From Verrucomicrobiaceae bacterium E54 (GTDB taxonomy: Bacteria; Verrucomicrobiota; Verrucomicrobiia; Verrucomicrobiales; Akkermansiaceae), in NCBI GenBank assembly GCA_022548915.1, contig JAKZES010000003.1, forward strand, positions 1 to 64,000: 64,000 nt of DNA, in the 5' to 3' direction. Within the stretch, counting starts at the first letter, position 1. Every line of letters begins with the position of its first letter. Below the pieces are notes generated by a model. It was not told where the DNA came from. It saw only the letters and a program-made list of their open reading frames with translations, and made no database searches. Below, in pieces: positions 28,127 through 36,441 of the stretch. A program made the position numbers and the translations under genes.

Positions 28127-29845
28127 TCACAGCCGTTGCCCTTGCTTCTCGAGCCGCTCCCTGAGCTTGGCGTAAGGGACATCCTGTACCGGCTGATCCG
28201 CGTCAATCGCCATTGCGGCGGCAGTGCCGGCACTCTGTCCGAGGATCATGAAGACCGGCTCCATCCGGATCGAACCGAAGGCGACGTGGGAGGCGGAAAG
28301 GCCGACCGGCACCAGCAGGTTCGTGCACTCCTCCCGTTTCGGGACGATGGAGCGGTAGGCGACGGGGTACGGGCCGTTCTTGCAGGGGTGTCCGAAGCCG
28401 CCCTCGTTGCGGACGGTCGTGTGGCCATTCTCCTCGACCACGACCCGCTGGCAGAAGTGGGAGTCCATGGCATAGGAGGCGAGGCCGACCGAGTCCTCGG
28501 CGATGCGCGTCCGCTCGCAGTCGGCCTGGGTCATGACGTAGTCGGAAACCATGCGCCGCCCCTCGCGGACGTAGAGCTGGTGAGGCCAGTGACCGGTCTC
28601 CTTGAATTCCTCCGGATCGAGTCCGAACTTCCGCACGCGCTCCTGCAGCTTGTCGGGAACCTGCGGATCGTGGGCGAGGAAATACAGCAGCCCGAGTTGG
28701 TAGCTGACGTGGTCCTGGAAGATCTTTTCGCGGAGCTGATAGAGCGCGCGCATGGGCATCGGCAGGCCGCGGCGCGGCTCCGGCAACTTTGAGAAATTGA
28801 CCGGCTCGTAGGTTCCGTCCGGCCAGTGGTGGGCACCATCGACGTGATCCGTCGAGAAGCTTCCGGCGTTGTTCGAGTCGCCATTTCGCATCTGCACCGG
28901 GCCATCGGTCATCGGGCGCGTGGTGTAGTTCAGTGTCCACGTCGGCCGCGGCTCGATGTTCAGGAAGCGCGCAAGCAGGGCGTAGCGGCCCGGGTCGTAT
29001 CCCTGCGGCTTGGGAAAGGGCACCTTGCCCGGCTTGTTGGAGAGATACATGCGGAAGTTGTAGGCCTGGATCCGGTAGTCGCCCTGACCCGGCTTGCCGG
29101 CAGGATCCGAGGCAATCCCCGGCAACAGGCCGGACTCCGGGTCACCGGGATGGACGTAGGGGCTGATCGGCAGCCCGCAGAATTGATAGACGCCCTTCCA
29201 CGATACCTGCTGCCACTGTCCGGCGAGCGATTCGCCGTAGGCACTGCGCGGTTCCCGGCCGACCTGATAGGAAACGCCCGCCGCCGCCATCAGGTCGCCC
29301 TCGTAGGTGCCGTCGATGAACATCCTTGCGCGGATGGTCTCGCCGCCTTCCATCTTCATCGAGACGATCCGGCCGTCCTTGGTTTCCACCGACTCCAGCG
29401 GTGCATTCAGGATCACTTCCACCCCGGCTTCTTCGAGCATCCTGCGGAAGGCCTCCTCGGCCGCCGACGGGCTGAAGTCTTTGATCTTGCCAATGCCCTG
29501 GTAGAACTCGTTGGCCAATCCGCCGATCGACTTCCGGTCGCCGATGTCGGTGGCGGTCAGCCCTCCCGAGGTCAGGCCGCCGACATGGCCATTGAATGAG
29601 ACCAGCACCGCTTTGCGACCCATGCGAGCGGCTTGAATCGCCGCCGTGACACCGGCAGGGGTGCCGCCGTAAGCCGCCACGTCGCATTCCACGGTCCGTG
29701 CTTCCCGAGGCTGCGGTGGACGATAGTAGAAGAGGCCGTTCAGGTGCTGATCCGCCCCGGTCGCCGAGGTGACGGCCGAAAGCGCAAGGATCGCGAAACG
29801 GTGAAGCCAGGCGCGGCAGGGGTTGTGTGATGGGAAGTGTTTCAT
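28127..29845 (-). CDS. Secreted FAD-dependent oxidoreductase
   Basis: VECDVAAYGGTPAGVTAAIQAARMGRKAVLV; GHVGGLTSGGLTATD; MFIDGTYEGDLMAAAGVSYQVGRE. Start trimmed to 29845. Confidence 0.88.
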   Translation of the reverse strand: MKHFPSHNPCRAWLHRFAILALSAVTSATGADQHLNGLFYYRPPQPREARTVECDVAAYGGTPAGVTAAIQAARMGRKAVLVSFNGHVGGLTSGGLTATDIGDRKSIGGLANEFYQGIGKIKDFSPSAAEEAFRRMLEEAGVEVILNAPLESVETKDGRIVSMKMEGGETIRARMFIDGTYEGDLMAAAGVSYQVGREPRSAYGESLAGQWQQVSWKGVYQFCGLPISPYVHPGDPESGLLPGIASDPAGKPGQGDYRIQAYNFRMYLSNKPGKVPFPKPQGYDPGRYALLARFLNIEPRPTWTLNYTTRPMTDGPVQMRNGDSNNAGSFSTDHVDGAHHWPDGTYEPVNFSKLPEPRRGLPMPMRALYQLREKIFQDHVSYQLGLLYFLAHDPQVPDKLQERVRKFGLDPEEFKETGHWPHQLYVREGRRMVSDYVMTQADCERTRIAEDSVGLASYAMDSHFCQRVVVEENGHTTVRNEGGFGHPCKNGPYPVAYRSIVPKREECTNLLVPVGLSASHVAFGSIRMEPVFMILGQSAGTAAAMAIDADQPVQDVPYAKLRERLEKQGQRL

Positions 29846-30954
29846 CGGCGGACGTAGCGGAAACCGGGGAGGGCCTGGACGAGGCGTTTCATTTCGAGCT
29901 TGAGGAGGGTGGCGGTGACGGTCGGGGCGGGGAGGCCGGTGACGTCGATCAGGCGGTCGACGCCGGATTCGTTGTCGCCGAGGGCGTCGAGGACGGTTTG
30001 TTCCTCGGGGGGAAGTTCGGGGGTGTCGGGTGGCCCGACTGAATCCGATGCGGAAGATGCGGACCGAAGTCCGCGCTCCAATCCGAGGCCGCCGAGGTCG
30101 TCGAGGATGTCGCCGGCGTCGGTGACCAGAGTGGCGCCGTCGCGGATGAGGCGGTGGCAACCGGCGGAGGTGGGCTTGTCGATGGGACCGGGAACGGCGT
30201 AGACGGGTCGTCCATACTCGGCGGCGAGATTGGCGGTGATGAGCGAGCCGGACCAGGCGGGCGACTCGGTGACGAGCAGGGCGCGCGACCAGGCGGCGAC
30301 GATGCGGTTGCGCTGGGGAAAGGTCTGCTTGTCCGGCGCGGTGTGGAGCGGGAACTCGGAAACCACCGCGCCGTGGCCGTCGGCGATCATCTCGGCGAGG
30401 CCGAGGTTTTCGGCGGGGAAGATCTTGGCCAGGCCGGAGCCGATCACGGCGACGGTGCGACCGTCCCGGGCCGCGAGCGCCGCTTCGTGGGCGGTGGTGT
30501 CGATGCCCCGGGCAAGTCCGGAGAGGATGGTGTGTCCGGCATCGGCGAGCTGGAAGGAGAGCTTCTTGGTACTGTTTTTCCCGTAGATGGTGGCGCGGCG
30601 GGTGCCGACCACGCCGATGGCATGGCGGTCGCGCGGCAGGACCTCACCCCAGACGTAGAGCAGCACCGGGGCATCGTAGGCCTCGCGCAGCGCGGGCGGG
30701 AAGGCCTCGTCGTCGGGGGTGAGCAGGGACAGTCCGCGCTCCCGCACCTCGCGCAGCTCGGTGGCGGGATCGGTGTGGCTTTCCCACGAGCGCAGGACCT
30801 CGGCGGTTTCGGGGCCGATGCCATCGACGCGGGTGAGCCGGTCCTTCGGTGCGTTGAGGATGGCCTCGGCCGACCCGAAGGCGTCGAGCAGGCGCCGGAT
30901 CCGGACCGGCCCGATCTTCGGCAGGGCATTGAGGGCGACGAGGTGCTCGAGCAT
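29842..30954 (-). CDS. dprA: DNA-processing protein DprA
   Basis: AIGVVGTRRATIYGKNSTKKLSFQLADAGHTILSGLARGIDTTAHEAAL; FPQRNRIVAAWS. Confidence 0.96.
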   Translation of the reverse strand: MLEHLVALNALPKIGPVRIRRLLDAFGSAEAILNAPKDRLTRVDGIGPETAEVLRSWESHTDPATELREVRERGLSLLTPDDEAFPPALREAYDAPVLLYVWGEVLPRDRHAIGVVGTRRATIYGKNSTKKLSFQLADAGHTILSGLARGIDTTAHEAALAARDGRTVAVIGSGLAKIFPAENLGLAEMIADGHGAVVSEFPLHTAPDKQTFPQRNRIVAAWSRALLVTESPAWSGSLITANLAAEYGRPVYAVPGPIDKPTSAGCHRLIRDGATLVTDAGDILDDLGGLGLERGLRSASSASDSVGPPDTPELPPEEQTVLDALGDNESGVDRLIDVTGLPAPTVTATLLKLEMKRLVQALPGFRYVRR

Positions 30955-30974
30955 GGGGTGGAAGAAGGTTGAAC

Positions 30975-30998
30975 CGCAAAGTCGCCAAGACGCAAAGG
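30975..30998. repeat. Octamer iteration CGCAAAGT/CGCCAAGA/CGCAAAGG
   Basis: Three 8-bp units in the dprA leader. Confidence 0.85.
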
Positions 30999-31011
30999 CT
31001 CGGGTTGTGAA

Positions 31012-31046
31012 ATTTGGAACTTGGAACTTCGACTTTGGAACTTCGG
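31012..31046. repeat. Heptamer iteration ATTTGGA/ACTTGGA/ACTTCGA/CTTTGGA/ACTTCGG
   Basis: Five degenerate 7-bp units ending 1 nt before the DUF2851 stop codon (31048). Confidence 0.88.
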
Positions 31047-31047
31047 G

Positions 31048-32412
31048 TCAGCACCACTGCGAGAGCTGTTCCGGGAAGGGACAGTCGTGGCAGTCGGTGA
31101 GGTCTTCGAGACAGAAGTCGTGGTAGATCTGGAGCAGGGCCTGGTGGTGGGCGGCCTTCTTCAGCCACGGCGCGGCCTGGGCCTCGGAGCCGAACAGGCG
31201 GATGGCGCCGCGGCGGACCTTGTCATTGGGGGTGGCGGCCGGCAGTCGGAGGAAGGCCTCCCAGTCGAACCGCGGATCCTCGTGCAGGGCGAGGGGCGCG
31301 AGGTGATTGACGAGCAGTTCGGTGGCGCGTGACTTGCCGAAGAGGGCGACGGGCCTGGCGGAGGGTGCGGAAGAAAGGGTGTGGCGGTGGATCCAGAAGG
31401 GGTCTTCGAGATCGCCGAGGAAGCGGAGCACGGCTTTCGGCGAAAAGGGGCGGCCGAGGGCGTGGCGGCGGTAGGCGGGCCAGGCCCGGACCAGGGCGGC
31501 GAGGGCGGCGACCCGGCGGTGGGGATGGTTGGCGGGGCGCTGGCCGCCGAGCTGCCAGGGGATGGCGTGATCGGTTTCCCAGCGGGCCCGGTGTTTCCAC
31601 CAGGTGTCCCACAGCGACCGCAGCTGGTCGCGGGTGTCGGCGGGGGCCTTCTCGTGGAGGTCGGGCGCGAGAAACCCGGCGACCCCGAAGAGCAGCGCGG
31701 CGGCGGCCCCGGGGTCCTCGCGCAGCGCGGCGAGTGGCAACCGCTGGGCGAGCAGCCGCATCGCCAGCGCATTGGGCCGGTAGCCGAGGGTCTCGGCGGT
31801 GGCCTGGAAAAGGGCGGCGTCGCGACCGTGGGCGTCGGCCGTTTGGAGGAGGCGGGAGCTCTTGAGTCCGGCCCGGTATTCCGCCGCCTCGCGCAGGAGT
31901 GACGCGACCGCACCCTCCGGCATTTCGGCGAGGGGATGAAGGCAGCGTCCCGGCCGGGCGATGGCCACTTCGCGGGCCGGGCGCTGGAGCACCTCCTCGA
32001 GCTGGTCGGGGGCGATCGTGACCCGCGGCACCGCGCGGTGCTCGGCGGTGCGGGTGAAGGTGGCGGCTTCGGGCGAGCGGAAGACGACGTGGAGCACGAC
32101 CTGGTTGAAGGCGGGATCGGCCCCGTGGCCGTGGGCCTCCCAGTCGGTGGCGTGGCAGTCGAGTTCGATGGCGCCCGCGCGGGCCTCGCCGTCGATGGCC
32201 ACCGAGGCATGGAGGAAGTCCGGGCCGGCGGTGCGGTTCCACTCGCCGAATTGTACGATCTTCACCGTAGCTCCATCGGCATCCACGAATTCCCGGCCGA
32301 AGGCGCCGGCGAACCACAGGGCCTGGAGCTCGAGTTCGGAGGGGAGATCGGGGGCGGGGGACTCGGCGACCGCGGCGAGGATCGATTCCCGTAGTTGCGC
32401 GTAGCGGGTCAT
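31048..32412 (-). CDS. DUF2851-family protein
   Basis: ELQALWFAGAFGREFVDADGATVKIVQFGEWNRTAGPDFLHASVAIDG ... GAIELDCHATDWEAHGH. Start trimmed to 32412. Confidence 0.85.
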   Translation of the reverse strand: MTRYAQLRESILAAVAESPAPDLPSELELQALWFAGAFGREFVDADGATVKIVQFGEWNRTAGPDFLHASVAIDGEARAGAIELDCHATDWEAHGHGADPAFNQVVLHVVFRSPEAATFTRTAEHRAVPRVTIAPDQLEEVLQRPAREVAIARPGRCLHPLAEMPEGAVASLLREAAEYRAGLKSSRLLQTADAHGRDAALFQATAETLGYRPNALAMRLLAQRLPLAALREDPGAAAALLFGVAGFLAPDLHEKAPADTRDQLRSLWDTWWKHRARWETDHAIPWQLGGQRPANHPHRRVAALAALVRAWPAYRRHALGRPFSPKAVLRFLGDLEDPFWIHRHTLSSAPSARPVALFGKSRATELLVNHLAPLALHEDPRFDWEAFLRLPAATPNDKVRRGAIRLFGSEAQAAPWLKKAAHHQALLQIYHDFCLEDLTDCHDCPFPEQLSQWC

Positions 32413-33968
32413 CGGTTCTCGGGGGCCTGGGCGGGTGGTGGTGGCGGTGGATCGATGATGTTGAGCCAGGCGAGGGCCGCCTTGGCTTCCGGCAGCGAGG
32501 CGAAGGTGGTCGAAGCGGTGCGCAGCTGGCGAATGGCGGCCTCCTTGCGTCCGGCCTCGCGGTCGATGCGGGCGATGTGGAGATCCATGCGAAGCTTGCC
32601 GGCGGGATCCGTGAAGCGCGGCAGCGCATCGCGGAAGATCGAGGCGGCGCGGTCGCCACGACCGATGAGGTGAAGGTGGAGGCCGACCGCTTCGAGCAGG
32701 CGCGGATCGTTCATCCGCGTCGAGGCGGCGCGCAGCTGCGCCTCGCGCTCGGTGTCGTCGGACGGCCAACGGAGCTGGGCGATGCGCAGCGCGCGGAAGA
32801 GCCGGTCGGCGTCGGCCTTGCGGCCGGACCCGTCGATGCGCACAAAGGGCCGGTAGAGGGGGTCGCCGAGCACCACCGCCTGCCAGGATACGGCGGGGGC
32901 GGCCATGTACGCGGCTTCGACGAGCGTGTGGCCGTCGAGCAGGCGGTCGGTGAGGATGTCGAGGTGGTGGGTCAGGTGGAGGAAGGGTTCGTAGACGTTG
33001 CCGACCGTGGCGGCGGCACCCCTGGCGAGCAGGGGCGCGCACCAGGTCTTGTTCGGATCCCGGAGGGTGGCCGCACTGAAGGAGTGGAGATGGACCGCCA
33101 CCGCCCCGCGCTTGAACTTGAACCCCGGTTTGACGAACGGGCCGCTGACGTTCCAGTCGTACCAGCCGAGGTAGTAGGCGGTGTCATCGAGCGGGAAGTT
33201 GACCGGCAGGGTTTCGTTGAAACGGTCGACCAGTGTCGGGATGCCTTGGCCGTCGAGGGTGGTCGCCGCGGTGCGCATCCAGCCGTCGCCTTGGGCGATC
33301 TTGTTGGCGAGGTCGACCACGGCGAAGCCCCACAGGCCGGTCTTCTCGACCTCGACGGCATCCTCGATCATGCGCTCGCAGACCGCGAAGCTGTGGGCAT
33401 CGATCCGGCCGACCAGGAGAATCGGCGGCTCGGCCTCGGCGACCGGCGCGTCGCTTTTGAAATAGGGATTGTTGAGCGGGCCTTCGAGGGGGAGCCCCTC
33501 GTTTTCGAGCATCGCAAGTTCGGAATCCACCGCGGCGCTTGCGGTGGCCATCATCTGCTGCTGGGTGGGCGGGGCGCCGTTCTCGTTCTTGGGGAAGGCG
33601 TGCTTGATCCGGCTCGGCACCCCGCGCATGCAGACGAGAATGCGGATCTTGGTGCTTTGGAGGGCCGGGTTGCCCTTGGGATCCCGCACCCGGCGCCACC
33701 AGCGGCGTTCGTCGAAGATCCCGGCGAGCGGTTCCCGCAGCAGGGAGTCGTACTCGTCGCGGCTGATCTCCTCCTTGTCGGGCAGGGGGAGGCCGATGAG
33801 GTTTTCGGCGGGGATGTCGCGCTTCTCGGCGTAGAGCCGGGCGAGCTTTTCGGATCCCTCGACCCCGCTGTTGTAGATCACGGCGACGGTGGCGGGCCGC
33901 GGCGGCTCCGGCGGTTCCGCGCGCAGGGCGACGGAGAGGACCAGGATCAGAAGCGGAACGGGGAACAT
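32409..33968 (-). CDS. TIGR03790-like secreted protein
   Basis: ATVAVIYNSGVEGSEKLARLYAEKRDIPAENLIGLPLPDKEEISRDEYDSLLREPL. Confidence 0.8.
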   Translation of the reverse strand: MFPVPLLILVLSVALRAEPPEPPRPATVAVIYNSGVEGSEKLARLYAEKRDIPAENLIGLPLPDKEEISRDEYDSLLREPLAGIFDERRWWRRVRDPKGNPALQSTKIRILVCMRGVPSRIKHAFPKNENGAPPTQQQMMATASAAVDSELAMLENEGLPLEGPLNNPYFKSDAPVAEAEPPILLVGRIDAHSFAVCERMIEDAVEVEKTGLWGFAVVDLANKIAQGDGWMRTAATTLDGQGIPTLVDRFNETLPVNFPLDDTAYYLGWYDWNVSGPFVKPGFKFKRGAVAVHLHSFSAATLRDPNKTWCAPLLARGAAATVGNVYEPFLHLTHHLDILTDRLLDGHTLVEAAYMAAPAVSWQAVVLGDPLYRPFVRIDGSGRKADADRLFRALRIAQLRWPSDDTEREAQLRAASTRMNDPRLLEAVGLHLHLIGRGDRAASIFRDALPRFTDPAGKLRMDLHIARIDREAGRKEAAIRQLRTASTTFASLPEAKAALAWLNIIDPPPPPPAQAPENR

Positions 33969-34004
33969 GAGACGATGGGAAGATTTCCCGCGCCGGGATG
34001 GAAC

Positions 34005-34793
34005 CTAAAAAGCGGGCAGCTTCAATCCATCGTGCGCGACATGGACCTGGGGCGGAAGGCCGGCCGCCAGCGCGGCGTGGTCGTTTTCGTGGCCGAGATG
34101 GGTCAGCCACGCCTGACCGGGTTCGATTTCCCCGATCATGGCCATGGCCTCGGCGAGCGACAGGTGGGTCGGGTGCGGATCGGGCCGCAGTGAGTCGAGG
34201 ATGAGAATGTCGACGTTCCGCAGCAGCTCGCGGGTGGTGGTCGGGATCTCCTTCACGTCGGGGATGTAGGCGATCGGCGGGTAGCCCGGGTGGTCGAAGA
34301 GAAAGCCGTGGGTCTCGATGTTGCCATGGACGACCGGCAGCGGGGTGATCTTCAGGCTGCCGATCCCGAAGGGGCCGTCGAGCAGCACCGGGGCGGGCTT
34401 GACGTAGCCCTTGTAGACGTTGTCCGGCGAAAAGGCCCACGGGTACATCTGACCGAGGATGTCGAGGGTCTGGCGGTTGCCGTGAAGCGGCAGCGGGTCG
34501 TCGCGCCGCCAGCAGAAGGCCCGCAACTCATCGAAGCCGGCGACATGATCGACGTGGGCGTGGGTGTAGAGCACGGCATCGACGCGGGTCAGCTTCTCAC
34601 GCAGTGCCTGCTCGCGGAGGTCGGGTCCCGAGTCGACCAGCAGGCTGTGCCCGCCGGCCTCGAGATGGATCGAGGCCCGGGTGCGGCGGTTCCGGGGGTC
34701 GCCGGAGGTGCAGACCGCGCAGTCACAGCCGATCACCGGCACGCCGACCGAGGTGCCGGTGCCGAGAAAGGTGAGGTGGAAGGAGCCCGCCAT
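34005..34793 (-). CDS. MBL-fold phosphodiesterase (PhnP-like)
   Basis: FLGTGTSVGVPVIGCDCAVC; LYTHAHVDHVAGFDELR; TSLRPDPHPTHLS-type tail. Start trimmed to 34793. Confidence 0.88.
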   Translation of the reverse strand: MAGSFHLTFLGTGTSVGVPVIGCDCAVCTSGDPRNRRTRASIHLEAGGHSLLVDSGPDLREQALREKLTRVDAVLYTHAHVDHVAGFDELRAFCWRRDDPLPLHGNRQTLDILGQMYPWAFSPDNVYKGYVKPAPVLLDGPFGIGSLKITPLPVVHGNIETHGFLFDHPGYPPIAYIPDVKEIPTTTRELLRNVDILILDSLRPDPHPTHLSLAEAMAMIGEIEPGQAWLTHLGHENDHAALAAGLPPQVHVAHDGLKLPAF

Positions 34794-34827
34794 GCGCGGG
34801 GACAGGCTGTCACAGCCATGGAGAACT

Positions 34828-34925
34828 GCCAAGTGCCCCGGCGGCCCGGGGTGGCTACCGTCGTTGCTCCAAAGGATTGGAGTTCATGGGACCCGCTGCC
34901 GGGGGTGCGGTGGCGGGCACTTGGC
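34828..34925. repeat. MITE-like inverted-repeat element
   Basis: GCCAAGTGCCC (34828-34838) and GGGCACTTGGC (34915-34925) are perfect 11-bp inverted ends around a GC-rich, internally structured core. Confidence 0.75.
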
Positions 34926-35028
34926 CTGGTTCTCAACCAGCCTTGAATTTCAGGATCTTCAGACTTGTTGATGCGAGTCGCACCATGGAGTGTTCGGAGC
35001 CCCCAGGAACCGCTTAATCACCAGAACC

Positions 35029-36216
35029 ATGCGTCCACTTCCATTCCTGAGTGCCTTGCTCGCGACCTCGGCATCCGCCATTCAAATTCAAGTCGACTAC
35101 ACCTACGACACCGACGGCTACTTCGATATTCCCGAGCGACGACAAGCGCTTGAGGCCGCTGCTCAGTTCTATAGTGACTTGCTGAGCGATAATCTGTTGC
35201 GGGTGGATCCTTCGGAGTTCCCCGGTGGCAGTTGGACCGTATTTGTCAGCAATCCCCAAACCGGAGCCACCGAGAGTTTGCCCAATCCGGTAGTCCCGGA
35301 AGATATCCTCATCGTCTTCGCCGGAGCCCGTGAACTGGGTGGCACCGTCCGAGGTCAGGGGGGAACGTCCGGATACAGTGGATTTGGATCGGCTGCCGCG
35401 TGGTTCTCGAGGATCCGTGCCCGGGGAAATCCGGGGGCGGATGTCAACGACGACAGCCTGGCAACCGATTTCGCACCCTCCTTCGGCTTCGTGACGTTCG
35501 ACATCACGACGGACTTCAATTTCTCATCGACCCCCCATCCCACGAAGACCGACTTCATTCCGGTGGCCCTGCACGAGTTCGCGCATGTGCTTGGTATCGG
35601 AACGGCCGCGTCGTGGGACAACCTCATCAACTCGAACACCTTCACCGGCCCGGCCGTCGTGCAGTCGGCAGGTAGCGCGCCCGCCGTGCAAACCGGTGGA
35701 GGTCACTTTGATCAGAGCGTTTCGAACAAACCCGCCTACGGCTCTTTTGGTACGCCCCATGGATCTTCCGGCGCGGTCATGATGCGGCCCAGCCTGACCG
35801 GCAGCAGCGGCGGACTCACGGTGGCGACCGACCTCGATCTGGCGGGCTTGCTGGACATTGGCTGGGAAGTCAGCCCTCCAGCCATCGTCGAGATCGTGAA
35901 TCTCGGGCCCTCGGCGACCGAGCTTGAGTGGCCGTCTTCCAGCTTCCTCGACTACGTCGTCGAAAAGGACACCGATCTCGACTTCTCGAATGCCAGCCAG
36001 TTCTCGTTCAGTGGTGACGGGTTCGTGAAATCATGGACCGATCCCGCACCCCCCGCCGGGAAGGCATTTTACCGCCTGGTGAGTGAGCCATTCGGTCCTG
36101 CCGCCGTCCCGGCTGCACCATCTGCGCCTCTCCGCACAGAGCAAGTGAACGAAGGACTCATGACAGTCTACGTCGCCCCGCGCTGGGTCGAAGGCTGCGG
36201 ATGCTCCGATCACTGA
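35029..36216 (+). CDS. Secreted zinc metalloprotease (NF038122-like)
   Basis: Signal peptide; VALHEFAHVLGIG (HExxHxxG); PPAGKAFYRLV C-terminal module. Confidence 0.82.
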   Translation: MRPLPFLSALLATSASAIQIQVDYTYDTDGYFDIPERRQALEAAAQFYSDLLSDNLLRVDPSEFPGGSWTVFVSNPQTGATESLPNPVVPEDILIVFAGARELGGTVRGQGGTSGYSGFGSAAAWFSRIRARGNPGADVNDDSLATDFAPSFGFVTFDITTDFNFSSTPHPTKTDFIPVALHEFAHVLGIGTAASWDNLINSNTFTGPAVVQSAGSAPAVQTGGGHFDQSVSNKPAYGSFGTPHGSSGAVMMRPSLTGSSGGLTVATDLDLAGLLDIGWEVSPPAIVEIVNLGPSATELEWPSSSFLDYVVEKDTDLDFSNASQFSFSGDGFVKSWTDPAPPAGKAFYRLVSEPFGPAAVPAAPSAPLRTEQVNEGLMTVYVAPRWVEGCGCSDH

Positions 36217-36353
36217 GGACAAGAACGCACAGCCTCGCTTTGCGTTTCCCGGAGCCCGACCTGCCCGTTGAGTCGATGGATCCGGTCGGGGATGTCGAGT
36301 TGCCCGGTGGGCCGGGCGGCCGTTTCATGCGCCTGCGGGTGATCCGGCCGTGA
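36201..36353 (+). pseudogene. Short ORF/gene fragment with a secreted-protein C-terminal-type sequence
   Basis: MLRSLRTRTHSLALRFPEPDLPVESMDPVGDVELPGGPGGRFMRLRVIRP*; 'RFMRLRVIRP' resembles 'FYRLRV'-type C-termini. Confidence 0.35.
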
Positions 36354-36441
36354 GGATTTCCCGGATTTGCCTCAACGCCGGGGATGCCGGCCGTGATTCG
36401 CGGTTGTAAGTTGGGTGCGGACCTGCTTTCTCCGGGGCGGC

